Below, piece by piece: positions 1-8,665 of a stretch of 32,794 nucleotides of DNA. The notes under the pieces are model-generated. The model saw only the letters and a program-made list of their open reading frames with translations, did not search any database and had not been told where the DNA came from. A program made the position numbers and the translations under genes. The DNA lies in assembly GCA_016779385.1 (NCBI GenBank), contig JADHNT010000020.1, positions 1 through 32,794 on the forward strand, read 5' to 3'. The DNA is from Pseudomonadales bacterium (GTDB lineage: Bacteria > Pseudomonadota > Gammaproteobacteria > Pseudomonadales > Azotimanducaceae). Each line of letters begins with the position of its first letter. Position 1 is the first letter of the stretch.

Positions 1-2
1 CA

Positions 3-1337
3 CCCCCCACCCACCCCCCTAGGCAGGGGATACTTTGGGCCTTGGCCTGGCCCATGATGCTGTCCAATTTGAGCCTTCCGGCCCTGACCTTGGTCGATGC
101 GGCCGTGCTCGGTCACCTGCCCGAACCCCAACATCTAGCCGCCGTTGTCCTCGGAAGTACCCTATTTAGTTTCTTCTACTGGGGCTTCGGGTTCTTGCGC
201 ATGGGGACCACGGGGCAGGTGGCCCAGCTCCTCGGCGCCGCTTCAGCCCAGGCGCCGGAGGTTACGGGGCAAGCGCTTCGCAAGCTTCTAGGGCAGGGCT
301 TGGGGGTGGCGGGCCTGGCCACCGCAGGATGTTGGCTTCTAGGACCTTTTTTGATTCCTGAGGCCCTTGGTTGGCTCAATGGGCGTGGCGCGGTCGCGGA
401 AGAGGGTGAGCGCTATGCGGTAATTCGCCTTTTCAGCGCCCCCGCGGTGCTGGCCACTTACGTCGCCGTCGGGACCCTCATTGGGCTCGGGGAGACGCGC
501 CGGGTCCTCGCCCTTACCGTTCTCACTCAAATTCTAAATATCGGGTTCGATTTGTTTTTCGTCCTTGGGCTAGGCATGGCGGGGCCCGGCGTGGCCCTCG
601 GCACGGCCCTCGCGGAGATCCTCGGCGCGCTCTTCGCTGCTTTTCAGCTACGTCCCGCGCTCAAGCGCTGGCCAGGCGCCGTCCCCTGGCAGGCCCTCCG
701 TCAGGGCTACGGCAGTTTTCTCCGGATGAATGGGGATCTCTTCCTGAGAACCCTGACCCTATTGCTCAGCCTGTCCGTATTTACCGCCCAGGGGGCGGGC
801 CTAGGCACCACCGTGGTGGCCGCCAATGCACTTCTGATGAATCTCTTTATGGCCGTTTCCTACGGCCTCGATGGCATCGCTCACGGCTGCGAGACCTTGG
901 TCGGCCAAGCGCTCGGGCGCCGGGACCTCAGGGAAGCAAGGGCCTGGGTTTGGCTGGCGGTGAAGCTGGCCTTCGCCGGCGCAGCGGCCAGCAGCGCGCT
1001 GTTCTGGGCTTTTGGTCCGGAGCTGATTGCGCTACTTACGGACATCGATCGCGTCGCCACCAGGGCAGACGCCGCCCTGCCCTGGCTCATTGCCCTCCCC
1101 CTACTGGCCGCCGGGGCCTTTGTCTTCGACGGCGTTTTTATTGGCGCCACGCAGAGCGATGTGCTGCGCAACACCATGCTGGCGTCGGCGCTGCTTATTT
1201 ACGCGCCCGCGCTGCTGGCGCTTCAAGGGAATGGCAACGCGGGGTTGTGGTCGGCCCTAGCACTCTTCTTTCTCGCCCGGAGCGTCAGCTTGGCTTGGGT
1301 CTATGGCCGAGGGGGTCTGGCCCTGCCTGCGCCCTAG
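3..1337 (+). CDS. MATE family efflux transporter, DinF-like (5' end beyond window)
   Basis: This is a multidrug and toxin extrusion (MATE) type inner-membrane antiporter that probably exports organic compounds in exchange for Na+ or H+. The product is almost wholly hydrophobic, with about 12 predicted membrane segments. Near the N-terminus it has the DinF-like signature PMMLSNLSLPALTLVDAAVLGHL (split here for reading: PMMLSN, then LTLVDAAVLGHL). The first in-window start codon is TTG at 42, but the frame is open to the left edge. The residues before it (RQGILWALAWP) also match the usual family N-terminus, so the true start is probably upstream of base 1. It ends in TAG, 19 bp from the convergent end of the yheV-like gene. 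The substrate cannot be told from sequence. Confidence 0.9.
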   Translation, partial: PPTHPPRQGILWALAWPMMLSNLSLPALTLVDAAVLGHLPEPQHLAAVVLGSTLFSFFYWGFGFLRMGTTGQVAQLLGAASAQAPEVTGQALRKLLGQGLGVAGLATAGCWLLGPFLIPEALGWLNGRGAVAEEGERYAVIRLFSAPAVLATYVAVGTLIGLGETRRVLALTVLTQILNIGFDLFFVLGLGMAGPGVALGTALAEILGALFAAFQLRPALKRWPGAVPWQALRQGYGSFLRMNGDLFLRTLTLLLSLSVFTAQGAGLGTTVVAANALLMNLFMAVSYGLDGIAHGCETLVGQALGRRDLREARAWVWLAVKLAFAGAAASSALFWAFGPELIALLTDIDRVATRADAALPWLIALPLLAAGAFVFDGVFIGATQSDVLRNTMLASALLIYAPALLALQGNGNAGLWSALALFFLARSVSLAWVYGRGGLALPAP

Positions 1338-1356
1338 GGTGGGCGCCGCCCATCGC

Positions 1357-1614
1357 TCAGGACGAGCGCTTCGGCGGTGGAAAGAACGTCAAGGGCCGGG
1401 CCGTGGTCTGGGGGGCCGGTCGAGGCTGGTCGTGCTTTCCCGCGGGGGCCTGCGGTAGCGGTCCCGCCGGCGCCATGGCTTCTTCAAAGTCACAGGCGAC
1501 GCAGGCGCGCCGCGGGGGTTCGGCGCCAGCAGGATCTTCCAGGATCACCACCCGATCCATGGCGCTGCACCGAGGGCACACCGCGCCCGCAATAAAGCGT
1601 TTGCGCAGGGTCAC
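1357..1614 (-). CDS. yheV: YheV-family small putative metal-binding protein (zinc ribbon)
   Basis: This is an 85-residue protein of the YheV/TIGR02443 family, whose function is unknown. The family start RKRFIAGAVCPRC is clear. Two CxxC pairs (CPRC near residue 13 and CVAC near residue 38) look like a four-cysteine zinc ribbon. E. coli YheV has about 66 residues; the extra length here is a Pro/Ala-rich tail after residue 45 of low complexity. The start is GTG at 1614, and its last two bases fall in the prlC stop codon (GTGA overlap), so translation is probably coupled to prlC. A prlC-yheV pairing also occurs in Pseudomonas. The conserved head makes the call fairly secure; the tail could be poorly conserved. 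Confidence 0.82.
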   Translation of the reverse strand: MTLRKRFIAGAVCPRCSAMDRVVILEDPAGAEPPRRACVACDFEEAMAPAGPLPQAPAGKHDQPRPAPQTTARPLTFFPPPKRSS

Positions 1615-3626
1615 GGTGTGGTCCCTTCGATGCCGCAGTGCCGGAGCAGGGCGTCGATCTGCGGGGGACGACCCCTAAAGCGCTCAAACAGGACGTCCGG
1701 CGCTTCGCTCCCGCCCCGTTCGAGGATGTGTTGGCGGAAGGCTTCGCCCACCGCGGGATTCATCACCCCTTCTTCCTCGAAGCGGGAGAACGCGTCCGCC
1801 GCCAGCACTTCGGCCCACTTGTAGCTGTAATAACCCGCCGCATAGCCACCGGCGAAAATATGGGCAAAGCTGTTTTCGAAGCGATTTTCCGGGGCCACGG
1901 GGACCACGGTGGTCTCCCGGCGCACGGCTTCGAGCACGGCGCGAAGGTCGGCGACCTCCCTTACTGGGGATTGGTGGAGGCGAAAATCGAAGAGGGAAAG
2001 CTCGAGCTGGCGCATGAGCCCTAGGGCGGACTGGAAGTTCCGTGCAGCCAGGAGGTTCTCCCGGAAGGCCTCGGGAAGGGGCGCATCCGTTTCATAGTGG
2101 CCGCTGATGGCGTCGAGTCCCGCTTCCGTCCAGCACCAGTTCTCCAGAAATTGGCTCGGTAGCTCTACCGCGTCCCAGGGCACCCCGTTGATGCCAGCGA
2201 GGTCCATAATGTCGACCTGGGTCGTGAGGTGGTGCACCGCGTGACCAAACTCATGGAACAGGGTTAGCACCTCATCGTGGGTGAGAAGCGGCGGCATGTC
2301 CTTGTCCCCCCCGGGGGCAAAGTTGGCAACCACGTAGGCCAAGGGGTTCTCCACCGTGTTGCCCAGGCGTCGGCGACTGAGCACGCCGTCCATCCAGGCG
2401 CCAGCCCGCTTGCCCTTGCGGGCGAAGAGGTCGCAGGTGAGATGACCCACCAACTGACCGTCCCGGCGCACGGAAAAGCGTTGGATATCGGGGTGATAGG
2501 GCGTGGGGTCAGTTTCCCGGGCCAGTTCAATAGCAAAAACGGTGCTTAGGATCTGAAAGAGCCCCGTAAGCACTCGGTCGAGGGGGAAATAGGGACGGAG
2601 CGCCTCCGCATCGAGGGAGAAGGTGGCTTTACGCAGCTGCTCACTCGCGTAGGCCACATCCCAGGGGGCCAAGGTTTCCAGCGTCAACTCCGCCTTGGCA
2701 AAGGCCGCGAGCGCTTCGAACTCGCGCTCCGCCTGTGGCTTGGCCCTCTGAGCAAGATCCTTAAGGAAGGTGAGAACCGTATTGGCATCCTCGGCCATAC
2801 GATCTACCAGCTGGCGCTCGGCATAGTTTTCAAAACCAAGCAGTTCAGCGAGGCGCTGCCGGAGCCGAAGGATCTCCACCATCACGGGCGCGTTATCCCA
2901 CTGGCCATACCCCTCGCCCAGTTCCGATGCCCGGGTGATCCACGCTTTATGGAAGCTTTCCCGCAGGGATCGGTCCTCGGCGTAGGTCATCACCGCCAGG
3001 TAGGTGGGGGTATTCAACGAAAGGCGCCCGCCCCCTGGCTGCCCCTCGGCAAGGGCCCGCTGGCGCACGTCCTCGGGCAAGCCCTTGAGGGCAGCCGCTT
3101 CCACGTCCAAGGAAAAGGCATCGGTTGCATCGAGGAGGTTTTTTGTGAAGCGATTGCTTAACTCTGAAAGCTCGTGGGTTAGCTCCCGGTATTCCGCCTG
3201 CTGCTCCGGGGGTAGATCAATGCCGCTTAAGCGAAAGCCCCGGAGCGCCTGGGTCAGGGCCCGCTTGGCCCCGGGCTCTGGGCCAGCGCCTGCTTCCGCG
3301 AGCTTTTCATAAGCCCCATAGAGCCCCCGGTGCTGCCCTAAGGTGTTGAAATAATCAGTTAGAAGCGGCAGGCAGGCGTCGTGGCAGGCGCGCAGGGCTT
3401 CGCTATTGTTCACGGCGTTAAGGTGCCGCAGGGGGCCCCAAAGGGCGGCAAGCTCGGCTCCAAGGGCTTCCAAGGGCTCCATAATCGCCGACCAGATCGG
3501 GGGTGCTTCCGCTAGCACATCGACTTTATCCAAGTTCGCCTGAAGCACGGCCCCGAGGCGCGCAGGAAAGGTTTCCGGATCCAGCGTTGAGAGATCTAAC
3601 AGTTCAACGGCAGCTACTGCGGCCAT
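1611..3626 (-). CDS. prlC: Oligopeptidase A (M3 family zinc metallopeptidase)
   Basis: This is a cytoplasmic oligopeptidase that degrades short peptides, including cleaved signal peptides. It has 671 residues (E. coli PrlC has 680). The zinc-binding HEFGH motif is at residues 458-462, in the context HEFGHAVHH, with the downstream glutamate region ENWCW about 25-35 residues later. The N-terminal half is the helical M3 domain. Start ATG at 3626 is preceded by an AGGAG Shine-Dalgarno that overlaps the end of aroE; only 8 bp separate the two genes, so they are probably co-transcribed. The gene ends in a GTGA overlap with yheV. Nothing appears truncated. Confidence 0.95.
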   Translation of the reverse strand: MAAVAAVELLDLSTLDPETFPARLGAVLQANLDKVDVLAEAPPIWSAIMEPLEALGAELAALWGPLRHLNAVNNSEALRACHDACLPLLTDYFNTLGQHRGLYGAYEKLAEAGAGPEPGAKRALTQALRGFRLSGIDLPPEQQAEYRELTHELSELSNRFTKNLLDATDAFSLDVEAAALKGLPEDVRQRALAEGQPGGGRLSLNTPTYLAVMTYAEDRSLRESFHKAWITRASELGEGYGQWDNAPVMVEILRLRQRLAELLGFENYAERQLVDRMAEDANTVLTFLKDLAQRAKPQAEREFEALAAFAKAELTLETLAPWDVAYASEQLRKATFSLDAEALRPYFPLDRVLTGLFQILSTVFAIELARETDPTPYHPDIQRFSVRRDGQLVGHLTCDLFARKGKRAGAWMDGVLSRRRLGNTVENPLAYVVANFAPGGDKDMPPLLTHDEVLTLFHEFGHAVHHLTTQVDIMDLAGINGVPWDAVELPSQFLENWCWTEAGLDAISGHYETDAPLPEAFRENLLAARNFQSALGLMRQLELSLFDFRLHQSPVREVADLRAVLEAVRRETTVVPVAPENRFENSFAHIFAGGYAAGYYSYKWAEVLAADAFSRFEEEGVMNPAVGEAFRQHILERGGSEAPDVLFERFRGRPPQIDALLRHCGIEGTTP

Positions 3627-3634
3627 GGGGACTC

Positions 3635-4474
3635 CTAGGGCGTGTTGTCGTTAGGGGTAGGAGACGCGGGGTTTAGGAGACGCCGAACGCCTTCCGTGCT
3701 TGGGCGGATGCCGCGCCACAGGGCGAAGGCTTCCGCGGCCTGCTCCACGAGCATACCGAAGCCGTCGGCCCGGGCGCCAATTCCGCAGCTTTCCGCCCAC
3801 TGAAGAAAGGGGGTCGCCGTCGCGCCATACATCATGTCGTAGGCGAAGGCGCCCGGTGCCCACAGGGAAGAAGGGAGGGGGGGACGCTCGCCGGTGAGGC
3901 TTGCCGCCGTGGCGTTGATCACTCCGTCAAAGGCTAGAGCCGTATCAAGGTTCCCGGCGGCGACCTTGTCGGCCCCGGGTACGTTTTTGAAGCGGATGCA
4001 TAATTCTTCTGCCCGAGCTTCGGTGCGATTGAGCACCACCAGCTGTTCAGGCCCCTCTGCGAGAAGCGGCGCAATAACTCCCGCTGCAGCGCCTCCGGCC
4101 CCCACCAGGGCAAGGCGCCGGCCCCGCAGCGACCAGCCCAAAACCTTCAAATCATTTATAAGCCCTAAACCATCGGTATTGTGGGCCTCCCAGCCCCCCT
4201 CGGCCCAGCAAAGGGTGTTGGCCGCCCCGGCAAGGGAGACGGCGGGGCTGCAGCGCTGGGCGAGCGCCGCCGCTGCGGCCTTATGGGGAACGGTGACATT
4301 CGCCCCCCGCCCACCGGAGGCGGCAAAGGCTGCCAGGGCTTCCTCAAATGCCCCTGGGGCAGCACCGATTGCCTCGTAAGTGAGCGCTTGCTTTGTTTCT
4401 TGGGCAAATTGAGTGTGAATTTTCGGGGAAAGGCTATGGCTAACGGGGAAGCCAAAGACGGCGTAGCGATCCAT
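3635..4474 (-). CDS. aroE: Shikimate dehydrogenase (NADP+)
   Basis: It catalyses the NADPH-dependent reduction of 3-dehydroshikimate to shikimate in aromatic amino-acid synthesis. Visible motifs, counted from ATG 4474, are: the shikimate-binding SHSLSP (13-18), catalytic Lys65 in TVPHK, Asn86, Asp101 in NTDG, the nucleotide-binding GAGGAAAG (125-132), the NADP phosphate-binding NRT (149-151), and C-terminal GFGMLVEQA. The length is 279 residues (E. coli 272). In-frame ATGs exist upstream as far as 4537, but 4474 has a good AGGAG five bases upstream and the N-terminus MDRYAVFGFP aligns with the family start. It lies 113 bp downstream of dprA and just upstream of prlC. Confidence 0.96.
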   Translation of the reverse strand: MDRYAVFGFPVSHSLSPKIHTQFAQETKQALTYEAIGAAPGAFEEALAAFAASGGRGANVTVPHKAAAAALAQRCSPAVSLAGAANTLCWAEGGWEAHNTDGLGLINDLKVLGWSLRGRRLALVGAGGAAAGVIAPLLAEGPEQLVVLNRTEARAEELCIRFKNVPGADKVAAGNLDTALAFDGVINATAASLTGERPPLPSSLWAPGAFAYDMMYGATATPFLQWAESCGIGARADGFGMLVEQAAEAFALWRGIRPSTEGVRRLLNPASPTPNDNTP

Positions 4475-4479
4475 TGCTT

Positions 4480-4484
4480 CTCCT
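4480..4484 (-). promoter_or_regulatory. Shine-Dalgarno that fixes the aroE start
   Basis: AGGAG on the minus strand, five bases before ATG at 4474. The upstream in-frame starts (up to 4537) lack such a site. Confidence 0.7.
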
Positions 4485-4587
4485 ATGATTCGTGGCATGC
4501 GGGGGCGACGACCCTGATCACTCATCATAGCCCGCACAGCCGCCCCGCCCCAACGGCGCCGAGGCCCGTTGACGCGAAGGAGGCCCC

Positions 4588-5754
4588 CTAACGCAAATAA
4601 TGTACCTGCTCACCCCTGAGCCACAAACGACCAGCAAGCTCCAAAGCACTAAGCTGGGCGAGCAATTCCGGGGGCGAAAGGGCCGGCAAGGCAGTGAGAA
4701 GCGTATCCAGCGACTGCGGGGAATGATTTTGAAGCGCTTGCATAATTTTTTCCCCAAAAGCATTTCCCCCACCAATTGAAGCATCCGCTTCACCAATGGG
4801 CGCTTCTTTAGAAACGAAGGCCTCCCGTGTTTCCAACCCACCGCCAAGGCCAGGGAAAATAGAAAGCTGCTGGCCCTCGGGAGTAAGGCTCTCCTCGATA
4901 TCCCGGGCATCCCGGATAAGCGTTGCCCCTTCGCGGAGCAGGCGGTGCCCTCCCGCACCGGCCGGATCAAGCGCATGGCGCGGCACCACGAAAACCTCTC
5001 GCCCCTGGGCGACGGCCAGGCGGGCCGTGATCAGCGCGCCGGAGCGATGGCTCGCTTCGATGACCACGACCCCCTGGCTGAGCCCGCTCACAATGCGGTT
5101 TCGGGCGGGAAAATGGTGCGGACGAGCACTCATCGTGGGAGGAAACTCACTAACCACGGCGCCCCGCTCCAGAATCGCTTGGGCCAGGGGGCGGTGGGCC
5201 GCCGGATAGATGCGCCGATGACCACTTCCAAGCACCGCTAGGGTAAGCCCTCCAGCCGCAAGAGCGGCGCGATGGGCAACCCCATCAATACCAAGGGCCA
5301 GGCCGCTCGTGATCACCCAGCCGCGGTGGGCAAGATCGCCGGCGAGGCGGCGGGCATCCCCTTCCCCGAGGGCGGTCATGCGCCGAGGACCAATGATCGC
5401 CAACTGGGGTTTAGTCAGGACCGCGAGGTCCCCTTCTACGTAGAGCACGGTGGGCCCGTCGACACTGGTCAGCAGCGTCAGGGGGTAGGCAGGGTGCGCT
5501 GGGGTAAGCAGGGTAACCCCGTGGGCCTCCGCCTCTTCTCGGGCGTGCTGAAGGCGGGCCTCGGGGACCGTTTCCAGGAGCCGCGCGGCGAGGCTCGCGC
5601 GAGCGGACCGGGGAAGCGTTGCCACGTGACCGGGGCCTAAGGTGTGCTGGCCCTGCAAGGCCGCCGCTAGCCAGCAATCTTCCGTGAAAGGCTTTAGGTT
5701 CGCTCGGTTCATGGCAGGAGTATGGCGGCGCCCCGGAGCACCCAGGGCCCGCAT
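4588..5754 (-). CDS. dprA: DNA processing protein DprA (Smf)
   Basis: DprA loads RecA onto incoming single-stranded DNA during natural transformation and is widely conserved even in bacteria not known to be competent. The extended Rossmann fold in the middle is clear: GPRRMTALGEGDARRLA, then SGLALGIDGVAHRAAL, VLGSGHRRIYP, VSEFPP, FPARNRIVSGLS and ASHRSGALITA. A C-terminal winged-helix-like segment (about the last 60 residues, LDTLLTALPALSPPELLAQL) follows a linker. I give the longest frame, starting ATG 5754; ATG 5712 (MNRANLKPF) is an equally plausible start, and neither has a good Shine-Dalgarno. The neighbouring tsaC and lysM genes seen in Pseudomonas are absent. The gene is divergent from def. 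Confidence 0.93.
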   Translation of the reverse strand: MRALGAPGRRHTPAMNRANLKPFTEDCWLAAALQGQHTLGPGHVATLPRSARASLAARLLETVPEARLQHAREEAEAHGVTLLTPAHPAYPLTLLTSVDGPTVLYVEGDLAVLTKPQLAIIGPRRMTALGEGDARRLAGDLAHRGWVITSGLALGIDGVAHRAALAAGGLTLAVLGSGHRRIYPAAHRPLAQAILERGAVVSEFPPTMSARPHHFPARNRIVSGLSQGVVVIEASHRSGALITARLAVAQGREVFVVPRHALDPAGAGGHRLLREGATLIRDARDIEESLTPEGQQLSIFPGLGGGLETREAFVSKEAPIGEADASIGGGNAFGEKIMQALQNHSPQSLDTLLTALPALSPPELLAQLSALELAGRLWLRGEQVHYLR

Positions 5755-5880
5755 TTACCGCTAAGGACGGGCTGCCTTCACTGCCGCTGAGCTCCGCCCT
5801 TTCTTAAGGAGGCCTAGGCATTCGCGGCGTCTAGCGGAGCGCGGTAGACTGGCGCTATCTCGTTTTCCAAAGGTTGACCC
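5755..5880. other. Divergent intergenic region between dprA and def
   Basis: This 126-bp gap should hold promoters in both directions. I see a TAGACT (5845-5850) that could be a -10 for def, but no convincing -35 at the right distance. AAAGG at 5869-5873 may serve as the weak def ribosome-binding site. Confidence 0.4.
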
Positions 5881-6384
5881 ATGGCTCGCCTGGAGATTTT
5901 AGAGTTTCCTGATCCGCGACTGCGCACCGTGGCTAGGCCCGTGGGCGTCGTCGACGACCGCATTCGAACGCTCTGCGATGACATGCTTGAAACCATGTAC
6001 GACGCCAAGGGCATCGGCCTCGCGGCCACGCAGGTGAATGTCCACGAGCGAGTAGTGGTCATGGATTTGAGCGAAGAGCGGGACAGCCCGCAGTTCTTTA
6101 TCAATCCGGAAATCGAACCCTACGGCGAATTCGTTGAGGGTGAGGAGGGGTGCCTGTCCGTTCCCGGCTATTACGACGCCGTCACCCGGGCGGAGCGGGT
6201 ACGAATTAAGGCCTTAGATCGGGAAGGAATCCCCTTCGAGATCGACGCCGAGGGTCTGCTCGCCGTGTGCATTCAACACGAGTGCGATCACCTCGCAGGG
6301 AAAGTCTTTGTCGATTATCTCTCACCCCTCAAGCGCACCCGGGTTCGGAAGCGGCTAGAGAAAAGCAAAAAGCAGTCTGCCTAG
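5881..6384 (+). CDS. def: Peptide deformylase
   Basis: It removes the formyl group from the N-terminal formylmethionine of nascent proteins. All three signature motifs are present: GIGLAATQ (44-51), EGCLS (89-93) with metal-ligand Cys91, and HECDH (133-137) with metal-ligand His133 and His137 and catalytic Glu134. The length is 167 residues (E. coli 169), with a Lys/Arg-rich C-terminus. It is the first gene of the run def-fmt-rsmB-trkA-plsC. Its TAG stop directly abuts the GTG start of fmt, which suits enzymes that act at opposite ends of the formyl-Met cycle. Confidence 0.97.
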   Translation: MARLEILEFPDPRLRTVARPVGVVDDRIRTLCDDMLETMYDAKGIGLAATQVNVHERVVVMDLSEERDSPQFFINPEIEPYGEFVEGEEGCLSVPGYYDAVTRAERVRIKALDREGIPFEIDAEGLLAVCIQHECDHLAGKVFVDYLSPLKRTRVRKRLEKSKKQSA

Positions 6385-7359
6385 GTGAGCCTTCGCCCCG
6401 AGCGCGTGGTGTTTGCCGGTACGCCGGCCTTTGCAGCAACCCTGCTCGCTGCCCTCCTCGAGGCCAAGGTGCCCCTGGTCGGCGTGCTAAGCCAACCCGA
6501 TCGCCCTGCCGGGCGAGGACGTAAGCTCACTGCCAGCCCCGTGAAAAGCTTGGCCCTCGAGGCGGACCTACCGGTGGCCACGCCCCCATCGCTTCGCAAG
6601 CCCGAACACCGGGAGACCCTCGAAGCCTGGGCTCCCGACCTCATGATCGTGGCCGCCTATGGCCTTATCCTGCCCCCGCCGGTGCTGTCCCTTCCGAGAC
6701 ATGGCTGTCTCAATGTTCACGCCTCCCTCCTACCTCGCTGGCGCGGGGCTGCGCCCGTGGAGCGGGCCCTGATGGCTGGTGACGAGGAAACGGGCGTGTG
6801 CATCATGCAGATGGACGAAGGGCTCGATACGGGGCCCGTTCGCTATCGCCTCACGATGCCCATTGAGGACAGCACGACAGGAGGCGCCCTCGAAGGGGCG
6901 CTGGCCACCTTGGGGGGCAAAGCGCTGCTCACCGTGTTGAGCGATCTAAGCCTTCCCGCGCATGCGTCGAAACGCCAAAGCGACACCGGCGTCACCTACG
7001 CCGACAAGCTCAGCGCCGAAGATCGCATTCTAGATTTTACCGAGCCCGCCCTAGCCCTAGCCCGGAAAATCAACGCACTAAGCCCGCGTCTTGCATGCTC
7101 CATTGAGAGCGAAGACTCACTTCGTATTCGCTGCCTGGGTGCAGCGGCAGCTCCCGAGGTCCCCACGGAGGGTGCAGCCCCTGGCACCATGCTGCGCTGC
7201 AATAAAGAAGGCCTGTATCTCGCGACCGGATCCGGCGCCCTGCGCCTTCACCAGCTGCAGGTACTGAAGGGCAAGGCCGCGGTGCTTGATGCACCTGCGT
7301 TCCTTAATGGCTATGGCCGCCACTTTCCAGAAGGTTTTCGCTTTGCCTCCGCCCACTAA
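6385..7359 (+). CDS. fmt: Methionyl-tRNA formyltransferase
   Basis: It formylates Met-tRNA(fMet) using 10-formyltetrahydrofolate to make the initiator tRNA. The catalytic set Asn110, His112 and Asp148 is visible, with the folate-binding loop SLLPRWRGAAP (114-124). The N-terminal nucleotide-like fold runs from about residue 7 to 190, and the C-terminal tRNA-binding OB domain from about 205 to 310. The length is 324 residues (E. coli 315). The start is GTG at 6385, immediately after the def stop with no intergenic base, so it depends on def translation. The 3' end overlaps the probable start of rsmB by 17 bp. Confidence 0.96.
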   Translation: MSLRPERVVFAGTPAFAATLLAALLEAKVPLVGVLSQPDRPAGRGRKLTASPVKSLALEADLPVATPPSLRKPEHRETLEAWAPDLMIVAAYGLILPPPVLSLPRHGCLNVHASLLPRWRGAAPVERALMAGDEETGVCIMQMDEGLDTGPVRYRLTMPIEDSTTGGALEGALATLGGKALLTVLSDLSLPAHASKRQSDTGVTYADKLSAEDRILDFTEPALALARKINALSPRLACSIESEDSLRIRCLGAAAAPEVPTEGAAPGTMLRCNKEGLYLATGSGALRLHQLQVLKGKAAVLDAPAFLNGYGRHFPEGFRFASAH

Positions 7360-8665
7360 AGGCGGCGCCAGCCGGGCCTGCGCAGCCCGAGCCCTAGGCG
7401 CCGTGCTTCATGGCCAGGGCAATCTGAAGGGGCAGCTGGAAGCGCAGTTTCAGCGAACCCCCAGCTTGTCCCCCGTGGACCGGCGCTTCGCTACCCAGCT
7501 GGCCTTTGGGGGCGCCCGGGTCAGCCTTCGCCTCCTACCCCTGATAGATAGCGCCCTTAAGCACCCCCTAAAGGACCGGGACCAGGATCTGCGGGCGCTG
7601 ATGGTGGGGGCGCTCTACCAAATGCATTGGCTGGGGGCGGCCCCGCCCCTCTGCGTCAATGGTGCCGTAGAGGCGACGCGGGCGCTGAAAAAACCCTGGG
7701 CCAGCAAGCTGGTGAACGCCGTGCTCCGAAGGTTTCCCGCCGAGGTCCTTTCCGCCACGCTGGCGGACCAAAGTTCAAAGGTACAAAGCGGCTTACCCCC
7801 CTGGTGGTACGAGGCCCTCGCCCACGCCTACCCAAACCAGCTTGCGGAGGTGATTGCGGCGGGCAATAGCGAGCCCCCTCTTACGCTCCGAGTGGACGGG
7901 GACCGGAACGCGGTGGCTGCAAAAATGGAAAGCTTAGGATTTGAGCCCCGCCTAGGGACCCTAAGCGACAAGGCCCTCTACCTCGATAAGGCGCCGCCGC
8001 TTCAGGAAATCCCGGGCTTTCTTGAAGGGCAACTCACGGTTCAAGACGAAGGGGCACAGGTCACGACCGAACTCCTAGAGCTTACGCCGGGGCTAGCGGT
8101 GCTAGATGCCTGCGCAGCCCCCGGCGGCAAGGCCAGTGCTCTGCTGGCGGCCTGCCCCGGGGTGCAGCTCACCGCGTTGGATCCGAGCTCCAAGCGCGTC
8201 GAGCGCTTGCTCGACACCCTCAAGCGCACCGGACGCAAGGGGTTTACCGTGCACTGCGCCGACGCCTTAGAGCCCGGCCCTTGGCAACGAGCGCAGGGTT
8301 TCGATCGAATTTTGGTCGATGCGCCCTGCAGCGGAACGGGGATCCTCCGACGTCAGCCCGATATCCGCCTGCTGCGACAACCCGGGGAGCTTGCTAAGCT
8401 CAGCGCGCTCCAGGGGGCGCTGCTTCGCGCGCTCTTCCCGCAGCTGAAGGCGGGGGGGCGCCTAGTGTATTGCACCTGCTCCGTGCTACCGGATGAGGGG
8501 GAAGCGGTGGTCGCAAAATTCGTTGCGGAAACCCCTGAGGCACGCGCGCTTTCCCTACCGGAAAGCTTCGGCCAAGCCGCAGGCCCTGGTCGGCAAGGCC
8601 TGCCCACCCGGCAGGGTCCAGATGGCTTTTTCTATGCCGTTCTTGAGAAGGTGCCCAAGCCATGA
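7343..8665 (+). CDS. rsmB: 16S rRNA (cytosine-967-C5)-methyltransferase RsmB
   Basis: RsmB methylates C967 of 16S rRNA using S-adenosylmethionine. The N-terminal NusB-like domain covers about residues 5-140. The methyltransferase domain shows the SAM motif [12 protein letters not shown], the catalytic [12 protein letters not shown], and the second cysteine motif [10 protein letters not shown], typical of RNA m5C enzymes. I place the start at TTG 7343 because AAGG lies eight bases upstream and the resulting N-terminus fits the family, giving 440 residues (E. coli 429). The frame is open further up to 7286, deep inside fmt, which is unlikely. Its stop overlaps the trkA start as ATGA. Confidence 0.94.
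   Translation: MPPPTKGGASRACAARALGAVLHGQGNLKGQLEAQFQRTPSLSPVDRRFATQLAFGGARVSLRLLPLIDSALKHPLKDRDQDLRALMVGALYQMHWLGAAPPLCVNGAVEATRALKKPWASKLVNAVLRRFPAEVLSATLADQSSKVQSGLPPWWYEALAHAYPNQLAEVIAAGNSEPPLTLRVDGDRNAVAAKMESLGFEPRLGTLSDKALYLDKAPPLQEIPGFLEGQLTVQDEGAQVTTELLELTPGLAVLDACAAPGGKASALLAACPGVQLTALDPSSKRVERLLDTLKRTGRKGFTVHCADALEPGPWQRAQGFDRILVDAPCSGTGILRRQPDIRLLRQPGELAKLSALQGALLRALFPQLKAGGRLVYCTCSVLPDEGEAVVAKFVAETPEARALSLPESFGQAAGPGRQGLPTRQGPDGFFYAVLEKVPKP

Noticed and set aside
950-1678. A 242-codon plus-strand frame overlapping the MATE gene end, yheV and the prlC end
   Set aside because: It is out of frame with the MATE gene and antisense to yheV and prlC, and is Arg-rich as expected for a GC-rich shadow frame.
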